Positions 10,804-22,119 of a DNA stretch of 64,000 nt are shown here, piece by piece. The position numbers were made by a program, and so were the translations under genes. The DNA is taken from NCBI RefSeq assembly GCF_019175385.1, contig NC_083341.1, forward strand, positions 22,390,203-22,454,202, read 5' to 3'. The stretch comes from Lycium barbarum (lineage: Eukaryota > Streptophyta > Magnoliopsida > Solanales > Solanaceae). Under the pieces are notes generated by a model that ran no database searches, had not been told where the DNA came from, and saw only the letters and a program-made list of their open reading frames with translations. Each line of letters starts with the position of its first letter. The first letter of the stretch is position 1.

Positions 10804-10915
10804 CACACTCTCACTATGGATGCTGCTAGCAATTTAATGCCTCCGTAAGCAAAAACAAAACACACTCCACTATGGGTGCTGCTAGCAATTTAATGCCTGT
10901 GTAAGCAAAAACGAA
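10804..10915. repeat. Short direct duplication of the host segment
   Basis: The text ACTATGGATGCTGCTAGCAA (10815) recurs as ACTATGGGTGCTGCTAGCAA (about 10870), with following sequence in common for about 45 bp. Related copies occur near 13170 and 29025, so this is part of the segment repeated three times across the window. Confidence 0.7.
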
Positions 10916-11960
10916 TAATCCTTAGATGGAAATTAATGATCGAAGTTGCCCGGCGGCACGCCCTAAATGTCCATGCATGTCCATCCATAAGGATGGACAC
11001 AACCTCTTTTACCTTTTATTTATTTATTTATTTATTTACTCTAAAGTTTCATACTTATTCTCAACTTAACAAACCCTAGATATTATTCTCTTAGTTTTAG
11101 TCCTCGGAGTTAATTCAGATTTTCCGTGTTGGTTCTATCAAATAATGTGAACTATTGTTCTTACTAATTAAATAATTGTAGTTCAATTCGAGTTATAAGT
11201 GTTCCTTGCATCGCAAAGCCCTAACTTGTAAAGAGAACCTTGTTCTTGAATCGCTGTTGGAAATCTAACAATTCACAAGTATAATCTTAATAGAATAGAT
11301 ATTTAGGAGTAACAATTCAACCCTAGAAGAGTTAGAAACTTTCCTTTTGTAGCAGGAGAGACCTTGGACGACTTGAGATTGAGAAAAAAAAAGATCTTAT
11401 ACTTAAAACGTGAAACGAATTTATCTCTTTCCGTCTTTTTTATGTACACCAAGCTTTCTACCTAGCTATCTAAGTTTTGGCTCTAACTTCCGCTCCTGCT
11501 TTAATGTCCTTCAATAATTGTACATAATTCTCTACCGGAATGTCCAAAGATGAACGATTTAAAATGCCGGAAACTAGACTTCAAGGGGCTACAACTTTCA
11601 TTAAGGAGTTATGTCCAAATTCTTTACATATTGGGAGGTGTATATTTTTGAAGTTAGGTCTAGTGTCGTTTGTTTGAAACTTTAGTTTGTTGCGTTGTTT
11701 TCAACTTTTCTTCGCTATAAGGCTTTCCATATAAATCATTTCTATAACAATTTATTCTCCTAATACCATGTTTTGATCATTCATATGCCCTCGTGCAAGT
11801 CCATCACACCTCGAATTTATCGTTATTATTCATTTTAGATCTTAATTAACTACGACAATTTAGGGGGTTATACATCAACCAATGAATTTTTGTTCGCAAA
11901 CGGTGTCATTATTTGTAGCAATTTATAACTTTTTGATTATTTCTATATTTTATATTTAAT

Positions 11961-12557
11961 AGGGAATAGGTGCAAAATGTATCCTTCAACTTTGTGATAT
12001 AGAGGATATATATCCCTTATTAAAAGAGTGGTGCATATATACCCCTATCATTACACATATGTTGCAAATATACCCTTTTCACTGACAAAAAATTCTTAAT
12101 TTTTTTAGCTTCTCTCTTAATTAAAAAAAATACCACGTGGCTTTAAAAAAAATAGTTCTACCTATTTTATTAGTAGACTTTCTAAAAGTCACGTGGTAAT
12201 TTTTTTCTGGTGGGTTGGGTCTGGTTCATTTAAAAAAATGGGTAGACTTATTATTTTTTAAAGCCAAGGAGAAATTCTTTTAAACGAACGAGCTAACTAG
12301 CTAGAAAAAAAGAGTTGCTTTGTGGCTTTAATAAAACAAGTCTACTACAAAAATGAGTAGAGTTATTTATTTAAAGTCACGTGATATTTTCTTAATTAAA
12401 AGATAAGCTAAATAATTTTTCAAAAAATGTTCGGCAGCGAAAAGGGTATATTTGCACCATTTGTGTAACGACAAGGGTATATATGCACAATTTTTTTAAC
12501 GAGGGACATATCTACTCTAAATCGCAGAGTTAAGCGGTATATTTACACCTTTTCCCT
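11961..12557. mobile_element. Non-autonomous DNA element with about 130-bp TIRs
   Basis: It begins AGGGAATAGGTGCAAA and ends with the inverse (CACCTTTTCCCT). The inverted arms extend over about 130 bp, including GTGCATATATACCC and TGCAAATATACCCTTTTC. A 7-bp direct repeat, ATTTAAT, flanks it (11954-11960 and 12558-12564). The equivalent place in copy I (near 5080) is uninterrupted. The interior is AT-rich with no transposase. Superfamily uncertain. Confidence 0.78.
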
Positions 12558-12613
12558 ATTTAATAAAATTTTCCGACAAATCCAAAACTGCTTAACACCA
12601 TATGCATACGTCC

Positions 12614-13063
12614 CTATTACAACTTGTTTGGATGGTTGTTACCTATTGTATTGTACTGTGTTGTTAGTTTAAATGAAATGTTTGTTTTGATTATTACTTT
12701 AATTTTAATGTATCGTATCGTTAAATTCATTGTTACGTAACGACGAAAAGTCTCATTTTATGTAACGACCGATTTGGTGTTATCGCGTTGTTACGTTCTT
12801 CTTTTTTTCATTTTTATTATCTAATAAATCTATTTTATCATTTACGCTACCTGTCTATGGTAGGTCTATCCTGTACCCAACCTTTTTTGTAGATTTATCC
12901 TTCAAATCGCTGATGTGTGAGATTATGTAACGATGAGAAATGATTCAATCTATCCAAACATCGTGTTAATCAAAACAATACAATACGATACAATATAACA
13001 CATTACAATACAATACGATACAGTATGAAGCAATATATAACAACCATCCAAAAAAAGTGTAAG
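12614..13063. mobile_element. MITE with TTTGGATGGTTGTTA termini
   Basis: Inverted ends ACTTGTTTGGATGGTTGTTA (12622) and its complement (about 13034-13055) enclose AT-rich sequence with many TGTATTGTA/TACAATACA words. The insertion is absent from copy I (near 5145). No clean target duplication could be fixed, so the superfamily is open. Confidence 0.65.
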
Positions 13064-13380
13064 GGAAAGGATGATGAGCTCCTAAAAATAATTAATTACT
13101 TATCGTGGAAAGGGTGTGCTTGTCACAAGCTTGATTATTCAAGAATGTTTGCTTACAAACGCACTCCACTATGGGTGCTGTTAGCAATTTAATGCTGTGT
13201 AAGGAATCTACTAATCCTTATTAGATTTGGAAATTAATAATCAAGTTACCCGGCACACCCTAAAAGCTCATCCTTCATGGGTGGACACAACCTTTTTTAC
13301 AATTTTTTTTGTATTAGTTCTCAAAAATGATTACCAGCGTCAATTATCAATTAATTAAATGTTTACTGTCATTTTTTGAA

Positions 13381-13479
13381 ACAGCCTCCCTACCTTCCGA
13401 GGTAGGAGTAAAGTCTGCGTAGACTTTACCCATCCCAAACCCCATATTGTGGGATTTAACTAGGTATGTTGTTGTTGTC
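13381..13479 (+). mobile_element. SINE 3' fragment with TTG tail (TS-like)
   Basis: The order ACAGCCTCCCTACCTTCCGA, GTAAAGTCTGCGTAGAC, CCCATATTGTGGGATT and finally a short TTG repeat matches what I recall of the TS SINE family first described in tobacco. The tRNA-like 5' part with A and B boxes is missing, so this is a 5'-truncated copy of about 100 bp. The identification rests on memory of the family consensus. Confidence 0.6.
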
Positions 13480-14074
13480 ATTATCTATGTTATAATAACA
13501 CTAATCGTGACAAACAATTAAAGTGTAAATTATATGTGCGATTTGGAAGTAGGTTTTATTTTTAAAAATAAAAAAAGAATTGTTTAATTTTTCAGCACTG
13601 TAGGATTCATCACATATTTTGCTCTATGGAATAAAAATGCTTAACAAGGAAAACCTTGGAAACCAAGTCAATATTCATCATGCACCCGCTCAATGTAACA
13701 GGAAGTAGTATTTCTTAGTTATAATTGTATACAGTAAAAACCGGGTCAATGTGTGACTCGTGAATCCGGAGTCAAGGGTAAGTTCAAATGAGCACGAGCA
13801 TGTTCGGTCTTTTCTTCACACTGGGGTATCGTGCCGGATGCAATTGACCCGAGACAAGAAAAGCATGTCCGTTGGTCCAGGTACGCCGATCCAAGATCAA
13901 CGTGTTCGTTGGTCCGGTTAACCGGTTGCGATGTTGCCACGCGTCAAGAAACCATTCTGTCATTTGCACTGACGATTGTACGGGTGTCAGACCGTACGGT
14001 CCTACTTTATCTTTTTTAGGGTTTCTTTATTCATAAAGGCTTTTGTGTTGTATTCATGGCCCATAAGACATACC

Positions 14075-14082
14075 TATAAATA
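14075..14082 (+). promoter_or_regulatory. TATA box of the 5' LTR of element C
   Basis: TATAAATA within ACCTATAAATAGAGGACAT. It is conserved at the same LTR position in the 3' copy (28254-28261), which supports a real core promoter. Confidence 0.7.
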
Positions 14083-14152
14083 GAGGACATTCTTCCCCTT
14101 TTTGGGGTTAGCTTTTTTCAGATCTCAACATTGTAATAGTCAAATATAAGAA

Positions 14153-14156
<4 letters not shown>

Positions 14157-14224
<68 letters not shown>
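14157..14224 (+). repeat. (TC)n microsatellite in the 5' LTR
   Basis: About 34 uninterrupted TC units. The matching place in the 3' LTR (about 28337-28348) has only a short CT run, so this tract expanded after insertion. Confidence 0.95.
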
Positions 14225-14226
<2 letters not shown>

Positions 14227-15587
14227 ATATTGGCCCGGATTTTGTGGTGTTCTTCCTTAGCTTTACTTATTCATTTAATATAATATATTACCTAATATAT
14301 ATATTCGGCATAAATCACCTGTTATAGCCCGTATTTTGTACGTTCGGACATTTCGAGATAGTCGTGGCAAGTTAAGGGTAAGACCATTTTCAAAAATTAT
14401 TTTAATGTACAAGTTGTTATGAACATTATTTATGAATATTATTAGTATGGGAATATTGAGAAAGGCTAAGGGTGAAAAGGGAAATTCGCAAAATGGTTCA
14501 TGGTAATATTGTGGAAAGGCTAGGGGCAATATGGGAATTTCACCAACAATTCAAGAAAATTCATGAATAGTCTAACTTGGCCATGTGGCCGTCCAAGTCA
14601 AGGTGGGCTTGGCCCACATGGATAAATTAAATGTATGTATATATATAGGACATGTTAGTCATATTTTTCCACAAAAATTCTAGAACCTTGGAGAGAAGGA
14701 ATAGGGCCATGTGTCCATAATTCTTACTTGAGGGGCTTAAATATAAATATAGACAAGTGGTGGAAGAAAATATACATATTTGTCTTCTAAATCTAGAAGA
14801 TTGGAGAAGAAACAACAAAAAGAAAGAAAGAGAGAGGGAGCTAAAGGCATTCAGCCATGACTCCAAAAATGGAAGCTATGGAAGATGATCAAAATAAATT
14901 ATTTCTTCTAGCAATCTAACTAATTTAAACTTCCTCTTTAACATGGAGTGATTGTTGGAGAAAGTAGAGCACTTGTTGTGCAAGTTGGGAACCTAGCCGA
15001 GCAAGAAGAGCTAAATGAAAAAGGTATGTGCTCAACCTTCTCTTACATGTTTTATGGATGATTTGTGAGTATTGTAGAAGGTAGAAATGGATAAAATTCA
15101 TGGAACATGGATATAGGGGTCATGGCCGAATGTAGAGCATGTTGTGTGGATGTGTTGAATTGATTTTTATTTAGTAGTTTGATTGTTGTGTTGTGGATTC
15201 CATGATGTAAAATGAAGATTTGATGGCTTGAAATGAAGTTGTGATCATTGTGGGATTATTGAAGGAACTAATGTGACACTAGCATGAAATCTTATACTTG
15301 TAGGAATAATGTCGTCAATGTGTAGTTATGGGTATAATGCATGAATTTGGAAGGGAGAAATATGTTGGTTTTATTGAGTTTGGAAGGTTGTAAATTGGTT
15401 GTTGTGATTGAATTGAACATAAGAAAAGTGTTGTCGAATTATGTAAAAGAAATTACTAACGTTAGAATGTAATTTGAATTGATTGACAAAGTTGTTAATA
15501 TGTAGATTGTTGGTGTAGTTCATGAATTGGAAGAAAACAATGTGGTTATTGTCCTTGCTAAGTTTGGAAGATGTCGGATTATTGTTA

Positions 15588-15686
15588 ATAATGTGGCCGA
15601 GTGGAATTCTCGGATTATTGTTGATAAATTGTCCGAGTTGTATTCTCGGATTTGTTGTTGATAATTTGGTCGAGTTAGATTCTCGG
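15588..15686 (+). repeat. Tandem repeat with CCGAG...CTCGG hairpins
   Basis: Three units of about 38 bp, each with a GTCCGAGT or GGCCGAGT word followed by ATTCTCGG. Each can form a short hairpin. The block lies in the U3-like part of the solo LTR. Confidence 0.65.
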
Positions 15687-16423
15687 GGATGGTGTAATTA
15701 CAGGGGAGATGCTGCCGAAATTTCGGCAGATTATAAGTAAATTCGTTTGAAGAACTAAGACAAGTGTGTGATGATGTGTCTAATGATTATGTCAATTCTC
15801 TTGAATGTAGAATAGCAAGCTTGGATAAATAAGCGCAGCTAATAAGACGTGGCACAGGTATGTAAGGCTTACCCTTTCTTTCTTTTGGCATGATCTCTAT
15901 GAAACGAGCAAATGACGTTTATGTATGAATTCAAAGAATTTCCTATTCTTAGAGCCACTAGGATGGCTAATATTCTCGACTTCTATAAGTTGTTTCATAT
16001 GGTTAGATGTGTATCCATAATGTCCGAAGTTTGTTTGATATGTTTCCGAATTGGCATTCGAAAGATAAGTGATATGGCTTATGTCTTGATTTTCAAATGA
16101 TGACACGTCTGATTATTCCGCTAAGTCTTTGATACACTTTGATATGTACACATGATTCTAAAGGCTATATTTGATTTGATCCATACGATATCCGAAAGAT
16201 ACTTGATACGATTATTGCTTCGATTCTCCAAAAAATGGCTTCTGAAATGTTCGTAGAAGCTTCTGTACTTCAAACGCTCATAACTTTCTCATACTAAGTC
16301 GGATTGACCCGAAACTTGTTTCTGAGCCCTCCGATGTCGGTAACTATACTTATTTATTGAGTCTGGATTTATATGCATATAGTTTCTCACTACTCTGCTC
16401 GTGCACGCCTTAATGTCTATTCA

Positions 16424-16806
16424 CCGGGTCCTGGGCCGGGTATGTTATCGTGCGCATTCCATTGCATTGTTCACCGAGTCCTTTAATGGGCCGGGTACGG
16501 TATATGTATATGATGATATGATGATGATGATGATGTGTTATGGTGGCCAGGAGGGCATATGATGATTTGATTCACTGAGTCCCTCACTAGAGGGTCGGGT
16601 ACGGTATGTATATGATATATGATGTTCACATGCATGATTCTATTCACCGAGTCCCTTAATGGGCCGGGTACGATATGACTTCATTCACCGAGTCCCTCAC
16701 TAGAGGGCCGGGTACGGTATATATATATATATATATATGCATGATGATACGAAAGTATGATGACATGATTTTATCCACCGAGTCCCTTAACGGGCCGGGT
16801 ACGCTA
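16424..16806 (+). repeat. Irregular minisatellite in the solo LTR
   Basis: Six copies of a module reading TTCACCGAGTCC(C), then GGGCCGGGTACGGTAT, separated by AT-rich spacers of different length (with ATG/TA runs). Similar modules occur in many Ty3 LTRs just upstream of the transcription start and vary in number between copies. Confidence 0.75.
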
Positions 16807-17399
16807 TGTGATAATGATATGAATGATTACGCTCTAAATGCGAGAGTTTTGGTATTCTGGACATTGTATATGTTTCTGCACCTCCTGTATCAGTTATGAT
16901 TCTTTTACTGTGATTCTTGCCTTACATGCTCAGTACATTTTCCGTACTGACCCCTTTCTTCGGGGGCTGCGTTTCATGCCGCGCAGGTACACCCAGATGA
17001 GATGAAGCTATTATAGAGTATGTTCCAGCGGATTTGGAAAGCTCCACTTGTTCCTGGAGTGCTGCCGAGTCAGAGTATGTGTGCTATGATGTCTGATTAA
17101 TGTTAGAGACTTTGTAGACAGAGTCGTAGGTATTGGTTGTCAGTTCTGTAAGTGGCTCCATCAGTCGATGTGTCATTTTGTGTTATGATATAAGTTCTAT
17201 ATGGTACAGATTTTGTTTGATTTTGAAAGCAACGAAAAAAAATATTTCTGAAAGTTGTGTTATGCATTTCATCTTTATTTGATTTAAAAGTCCAAAAGAT
17301 TATGTATGTAATAAGAGTCAGAGGGTTCGCTCGACCCTAAGTAAGGGTCGGGTGCCCATCACACCCTAGATAGGTTAGGGTGTGACATCACCAATCACA

Positions 17400-17431
<32 letters not shown>

Positions 17432-17545
17432 TGCAGCAAACAAATCCATAGACATTTCATACCAACCAAATAGATTAAAATTCATCCACATATCCTATAC
17501 CTCACTTACAAAGTTAATTGTTACTGAAATACAGGGTAAACAGTT

Positions 17546-17562
17546 TGGCGCCCACCGTGGGG
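17546..17562 (+). other. Primer-binding site of element C
   Basis: TGGCGCCCACCGTGGGG begins 3 bp after the LTR end. Many Tat-type elements start this way, with the first eight bases pairing to the 3' end of a tRNA. I did not determine which tRNA. Confidence 0.7.
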
Positions 17563-17650
17563 CTAGGATAATAGTGGTTTTTAATCTTTGCTTCTTCCTT
17601 CTTTTACCCGTTGATTGAGGAATCTGCTAATTTGCGGAAAAAAAGACAAA

Positions 17651-19345
17651 ATGGCAAGCAGCGGACATTCCGGTCATGTGAACAACAACGAGATTGTGGC
17701 TGAAAACGAGAACAACAGTGGGTTACAAAACCTACCTGCAGATCCCGTCGACCCAAACTCTATTGATTCGAGAGAAGGCCTCAACCGGTAGAATACCGTG
17801 AATCAGGAGAATTCCGCCTTTCCGTCCACCGATCCCTTGAATTCTTATAACTCAATTACTTTGTCCCGGGCTCAAGGCCGAAAAACACCGGATACTCCGG
17901 ATGAGATTAACTTATGTTTAATATTTGAAATGTTGCAGGAACAGGGGGCCGCCATAGCCGAACAGGGAATTGCTATAGCTCAGCTTCAGGGCAAAAACGA
18001 CAAGACAGCTCTGGTAAGGTCAAAAGGGGTCACCGAACCAAGGAAGGACAAACCACGGATAGTGGAAAGCAATGGATCCGAAGTCGGCTAGTCTACCGAA
18101 GTTCTGAAGATGCTCGAGACCTTGGCAAAACGGGTCGATTCAACGGAGAAGAGGGTGAAAATGTATAACTCTCGGGTGGATCAGATCCCGGGAGCTCCAC
18201 CCGTCCTGAAAGGGCCGGATTCAAAGAGGTACATTCAAAGGCCTTTCCCTCCTAGTGCGGCTCCAAAGTTAATCCCAAAGAGGTTCAAGATGCCGGATAT
18301 TCCGAAATACGATGGTACAACGGACCTGCAGGAACACGTGACTTCGTATACCTGTGCCATAAAAGGAAATGATGTTTAAGAGGATGAAATTGAGTCCGTG
18401 CTGTTGAAAAAATTTGGGGAATCACTATCGAAAGAAGCGTTGACCTAGTATGACCATCTGTACGAACATTCCATCACTTCCTTTGAAATGCTTGCAGATG
18501 CGTTCATCAAAGCCCATGCTGGAGCCAAAAAGGTACAGGCCCGGAAGTGGGACATCTTCCGAATAGCCCAAAGGGACGATGAGTTATTACGAGAATTTGT
18601 GAACCGCTTCCAAAGGGAACGGATGGAGCTCCCTCCGGTCCCGAAAGAATAGGCTGCACAACCTTTCACCAAAAGGCATAACCCTTGGAGCTTAACTGCT
18701 TTATTCAAACTGAAGGAAAACTTGTTGGAGTATGAGGCTGTGACCTGGGCAGATGTTCATAACAGGTACGAATCAAAGATTCGGTTGGAGGATAACCAGC
18801 TCGAACTTCCCCCGGGACCTATAAATATGAGCAAAGGCTCTGAGAGGTCGAGAAAAAATTATGAGTCGGAGACGCGACCATCGAGGGAATGGTACCGGCC
18901 ATACTCTCATTCGGAAAAGTTGAGCTTTTGATCAGAAAAATCGAGGATCGGCCCCAGTCACTTCTCGAGTAGGGACGATAAACGGGCCAAACGTCTGTCA
19001 AACAGTCGAGGCCTATCATTTAGAAATGATGCCGGGAGTTCGGCTAGCAACAAAGACGTACTGAGGATATCGGAATACAACTTCAACGTCAACACCTCGG
19101 ATCTCGTCTCAGCTATCGGCCGTCTTATGGAGGCTAGATAGCCATGGCCATTGAGGTCAGACCCGAGTCAACGGGACCTAAACGTGATGTGTGAGTATCA
19201 TGAGACCCATGGGCACAAAAATGAAGATTGTCGTCTATTAAGAGAAAGGGTGGCTTGTTTATTGAAGAATGGTCACCTTTGAGAATTCCTGAGTGAACGA
19301 GCCAAAAACCACTACAAAGAAAGAGAGAGTCACAAACGAGCCGAA
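17651..19345 (+). pseudogene. Ty3/gypsy gag remnant (element C)
   Basis: Gag forms the capsid-like particle that packages element RNA. The frame opens at ATG 17651 and stays in one register for about 1.6 kb. It is broken by stops at 17789 (TAG), 18089 (TAG), 18377 (TAA), 18446 (TAG), 18650 (TAG), 18929 (TGA), 19139 (TAG) and 19280 (TGA). The capsid part lies at about 18200-18780 (KRFKMPDIPKYDGT; KAHAGAKKVQARKWD; TWADVHNRYESKIR). A zinc-knuckle-like motif CEYH...HGHKNEDC is at 19190-19231. The stops mostly replace expected Gln or Trp codons. There is no frameshift, so decay here was by substitution. Confidence 0.9.
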
Positions 19346-20013
19346 CCGATGGAACCTCAACATGTAATCAATATGATAATTGGGGGAACGGATGCTCCCG
19401 GAGGGCCGGTGATGAAAAGAACAAAGGTTTTAATTGTACGAGAGAAGCGCAACCGGGACTATGTATCCGAGGGTTCCATCTCCTTCAGCAACGAGAATGC
19501 GGAAGGCATCATTCAACCGCACAATGATGCATTGGTAATTTATATCCTTATTTTCAAATCACAAGTTAAACGTATTTTGATTGACCCAGTAGCTCGGCCA
19601 ATATCATCCAGTGGAGAGTGGAAAAATAGCTGAGGCTACTCGACCATATTGTACCGGTAGCCCGAGTACTCAGCGAGTTCAATATGGCAAGCGAAACCAC
19701 GAAGGGTGAAATTTCTTTACCGGTCAACATTGATGGCACCATACAGTAGACGGTATTCTACAGCATCGAGGGAGATATGAAGTATAATGCTTTGCTCGGC
19801 AGATCGTGGATTCATGGCATGAGGGCGATGCCATTAACACTACACTAGTTGCTAAAGTTCCCGACTCCGGAGGGAATAAAAACTATCCGAGGAGAGAAAC
19901 CCGCAGCAAGGGAAATGTTCGCGGTCGAGAAAGCGCCCCTTTTGTCAAAAAATCTGGAACAAAGAGATGATGAATAAAAAAGAGGCAAGGACACCAAATA
20001 GCAATTAAAGAAT
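19346..20013 (+). pseudogene. Aspartic protease remnant (element C)
   Basis: This would cleave the Gag-Pol polyprotein. The active-site region near 19583 reads LIDP rather than the usual D-T-G or D-S-G. A 1-bp deletion just after it (about 19588-19592) moves the rest of pol into another frame. The following sequence, in that new frame, has NMASETTKGEI and YNALLGRSWIHGM, typical of this protease family. Stops at 19750 and 19845 (both TAG) add to the damage. Not functional. Confidence 0.8.
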
Positions 20014-21135
20014 ATGGGTTCGAAAGTGGAGAAAAAGGGATCGGACCCCACTGGTGAAGAGGACGATTTCGGCATGACTAGATCGTTTGTATTACCGGAT
20101 GATTCGAATACAACCAAATCTACCGTGGAGGAACTGTATCAAGTCATCTTGTTCGAACACCTACTGGATAGAAAGGTATGCCTGGGCACGGGGTTAACCT
20201 CGGAGCTCAGGAATAAGTTAATTAAATTTCTTCAAGCTAATGTCGATTGTTTTGCATGGTCCCATATAGACTTGACAGGTGTGCCACCGAAAGTCACGAC
20301 TCATAAGCTCAGCCTCGATAGGAAATTCGCCCCGGTGAAGCAGAAAAGGAGACCAATGGCCGAGCCAAAACATGCCTTCATAAAAGAAGAGGTAACAAAG
20401 TTTTTAAAAATAGGCTCTATCCGGGAGGTAAAATACCCGGATTGGCTAGCTAATGTAGTGGTGGTGCCAAAGAAAGGTAATAAATTTAGAATGTGTATTA
20501 ACTATAAGGATCTAAAAAAACCATGCCCGAAGGATTCGTTTCTGATGCCTCGCATCGATCGAATGATCGATTCAATGGCCGGGCATGAGATGTTAAGTTT
20601 TCTCGATGCTTACTCTGGGTAAAACCAAAGCCAGATGCACTCGGAGGATCAAGAGAAAATGTCCTTTATTACCCGATACGGGATTTACTGTTATAACATC
20701 ATGCCATTCGGGTTAAAAAATGCCGGAGCAACTTACCAACGCCTAGTTAATGGAATGTTCGAAGAATAGATAGGGACAACGATGGAAGTTTATATTGATG
20801 ACATGTTAGTCAAGTCCCTGGAAATAGAGGACCATTTAAAACATTTGCAGAATACCTTTGATGTACTTCGCAAATATAACATGAAGCTTAACCCGGAGAA
20901 ATGTGCCTTCGGTGTCCGATCAGGCAAATTTTTGGGCTTCATGGTGTCGAACTGGGGAATTGAAATTAACCCGGACAAGATAAAAGCCTTTGAGGATATT
21001 GAGGTGGTGAACAATGACAAGGACGTGCAGAGGCTCACCGAAAGGATAGCAGCACTGAGCCGTTTCATTTCGAGGTCTTCGAATAAAAGTCACCGTTTCT
21101 TCTCACTATTGAGAAAGAAGAATGACTTCGTCTAG
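20014..21135 (+). pseudogene. Reverse transcriptase remnant (element C)
   Basis: The polymerase domain of a Ty3/gypsy pol. Visible landmarks are WLANVVVVPKKGNKFRMC (finger region), CPKDSFLMPRID, the motif-A area FLDAYSG, FGLKNAGATYQR, and the catalytic YIDD at 20791-20802 followed by GFMVSNWGIEINPDKI. In-frame stops are at 20620 (TAA), 20767 (TAG) and 21133 (TAG). The Gln-to-TAG change at 20767 sits between the template-binding region and YIDD. The catalytic aspartates are intact, but translation would stop well before them. Confidence 0.92.
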
Positions 21136-22098
21136 ACACCGGAATGTCGAAAGGCTTTTGCAGGAATTAAAAAGGTACTTATCAAGCCCACCTCTGCTGC
21201 ACACACCGAAGGCAGACGAACAGTTGTTTCTATACCTTGCCGTGTCCGAGGTAGCGGTAAGCGATGTTTTGGTTCGAGAAGAAGCAGGTACGCAATTCCC
21301 AATATATTATGTGAGTAGTACTTTAGGGGATGCGGAGACTCGTTATCCACACCTCGAAAAGTTGGCCTTAGCATTGGTAAGTGTGTCAAGAAAGTTGAAA
21401 CCTTACTTTCTATGCCATCCGATATGTGTAGTAAGTACTTACCCGCTAAAAATGTCATGCATAAACCAAAGTTATCAGGTAGACTGACCAAATGGGTCGT
21501 AAATATTAGCGAATATGATATCGAGTGTAAGCCTAGAACAGCTATTAAGTCTCAAATCTTAGCCGATTTTGTGGCAGACTTTACCCCCGCCATGATTCCC
21601 GAGGTCGAGAAAGAACTTTTACTAACCTCAGGAAAGGCTTCAGGTATCTGGTCTCTACATACAAATGGGGCTTCGAACCTAAAAGGTTCCAGGTTGGGCA
21701 TTGTTCTTAAAACCCCCACCGGTGATGCCATTAGACAGTCGATTAGAACTATAAAATTGACTAACAATGAAGCCGAATATGAGGCTATGATTGCAGGTTT
21801 GGAATTGGCTTGGAGTCTGGGAGCCGAAATAGTCGAAGCAAAATGCGACTCTCTCTTGGTCGTTAACCAGGTGAATGGCGTCTTCGAGGTCAAGGATAAG
21901 CGTATGCAAAGATACTTGGAAAAAACTCAGGTACTACTACACCGGTTTAAAGAATGGACCATGCAACATGTACCCAGAGAGCAGAATAATGAAGCCGATG
22001 CATTGGCCAATTTGGGCTCTTCAGTCGAAGCAGAGGAAATCAACCCCGGGTACCATAGTGCAATTGATGAATTCAACGGTAGAAAACGGGCAGGCTGA
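21136..22098 (+). pseudogene. RNase H remnants (element C)
   Basis: The stretch 21165-21450, in the frame starting at 21122, is the RNase H-like domain that follows RT (SPPLLHTPKADEQLFLYLAV; REEAGTQFPIYYVS; LEKLALALV). A second frame from 21412 holds a further RNase H of the archaeal/plant type, with NNEAEYEAMIAGLELA, EAKCDSLLVVNQVNG and EQNNEADALANLGS. Two RNase H domains in a row are a known trait of the Tat lineage. In the second domain the first catalytic Asp is replaced by Asn (codon AAT at 21664-21666, context HTNGASN). Frameshifts lie near 21165 and 21450. Confidence 0.88.
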
Positions 22099-22119
22099 GA
22101 TAAACAGAATGGGTCTAAC

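Larger units (their letters stand above)
10850..13320. repeat. Old segmental duplicate, copy II (carries two MITE-like insertions)
   Basis: Colinear with copy I (2985-5165) and copy III (28985-29420 then 56169-56520). It is interrupted by the elements at 11961-12557 and 12614-13063. It reads through uninterrupted where copy I has the MULE (about 11910-11925) and where copy III has element A (about 11278-11300). No gene was recognised in any copy. Confidence 0.7.
14320..17387 (+). mobile_element. Solo LTR, Ty3/gypsy (3.07 kb), inside the LTR of element C
   Basis: Starts TGTTATAGCCCGTATTTTG and ends GTTAGGGTGTGACA, flanked by TCACC on both sides (14315-14319 and 17388-17392). The intact 3' LTR of element C (near 28443) has the single AAATCACCAAT, confirming the empty site. 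The terminal text is typical of chromovirus LTRs such as Tekay/Del (family knowledge). No internal domain is present, so it is a product of LTR-LTR recombination. It contains two tandem-repeat blocks. Confidence 0.92.
13726..17542 (+). repeat. 5' LTR of element C (with nested solo LTR)
   Basis: Starts TGTATACAGTAAAAACC and ends GGGTAAACA. Without the nested insertion it is about 744 bp, matching the 3' LTR at 27905-28665. A TATAAATA box lies at 14075-14082, just upstream of an RNA-start-like region. The right portion (17388-17542) holds a (CA)n run and the R/U5 end. Confidence 0.92.
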
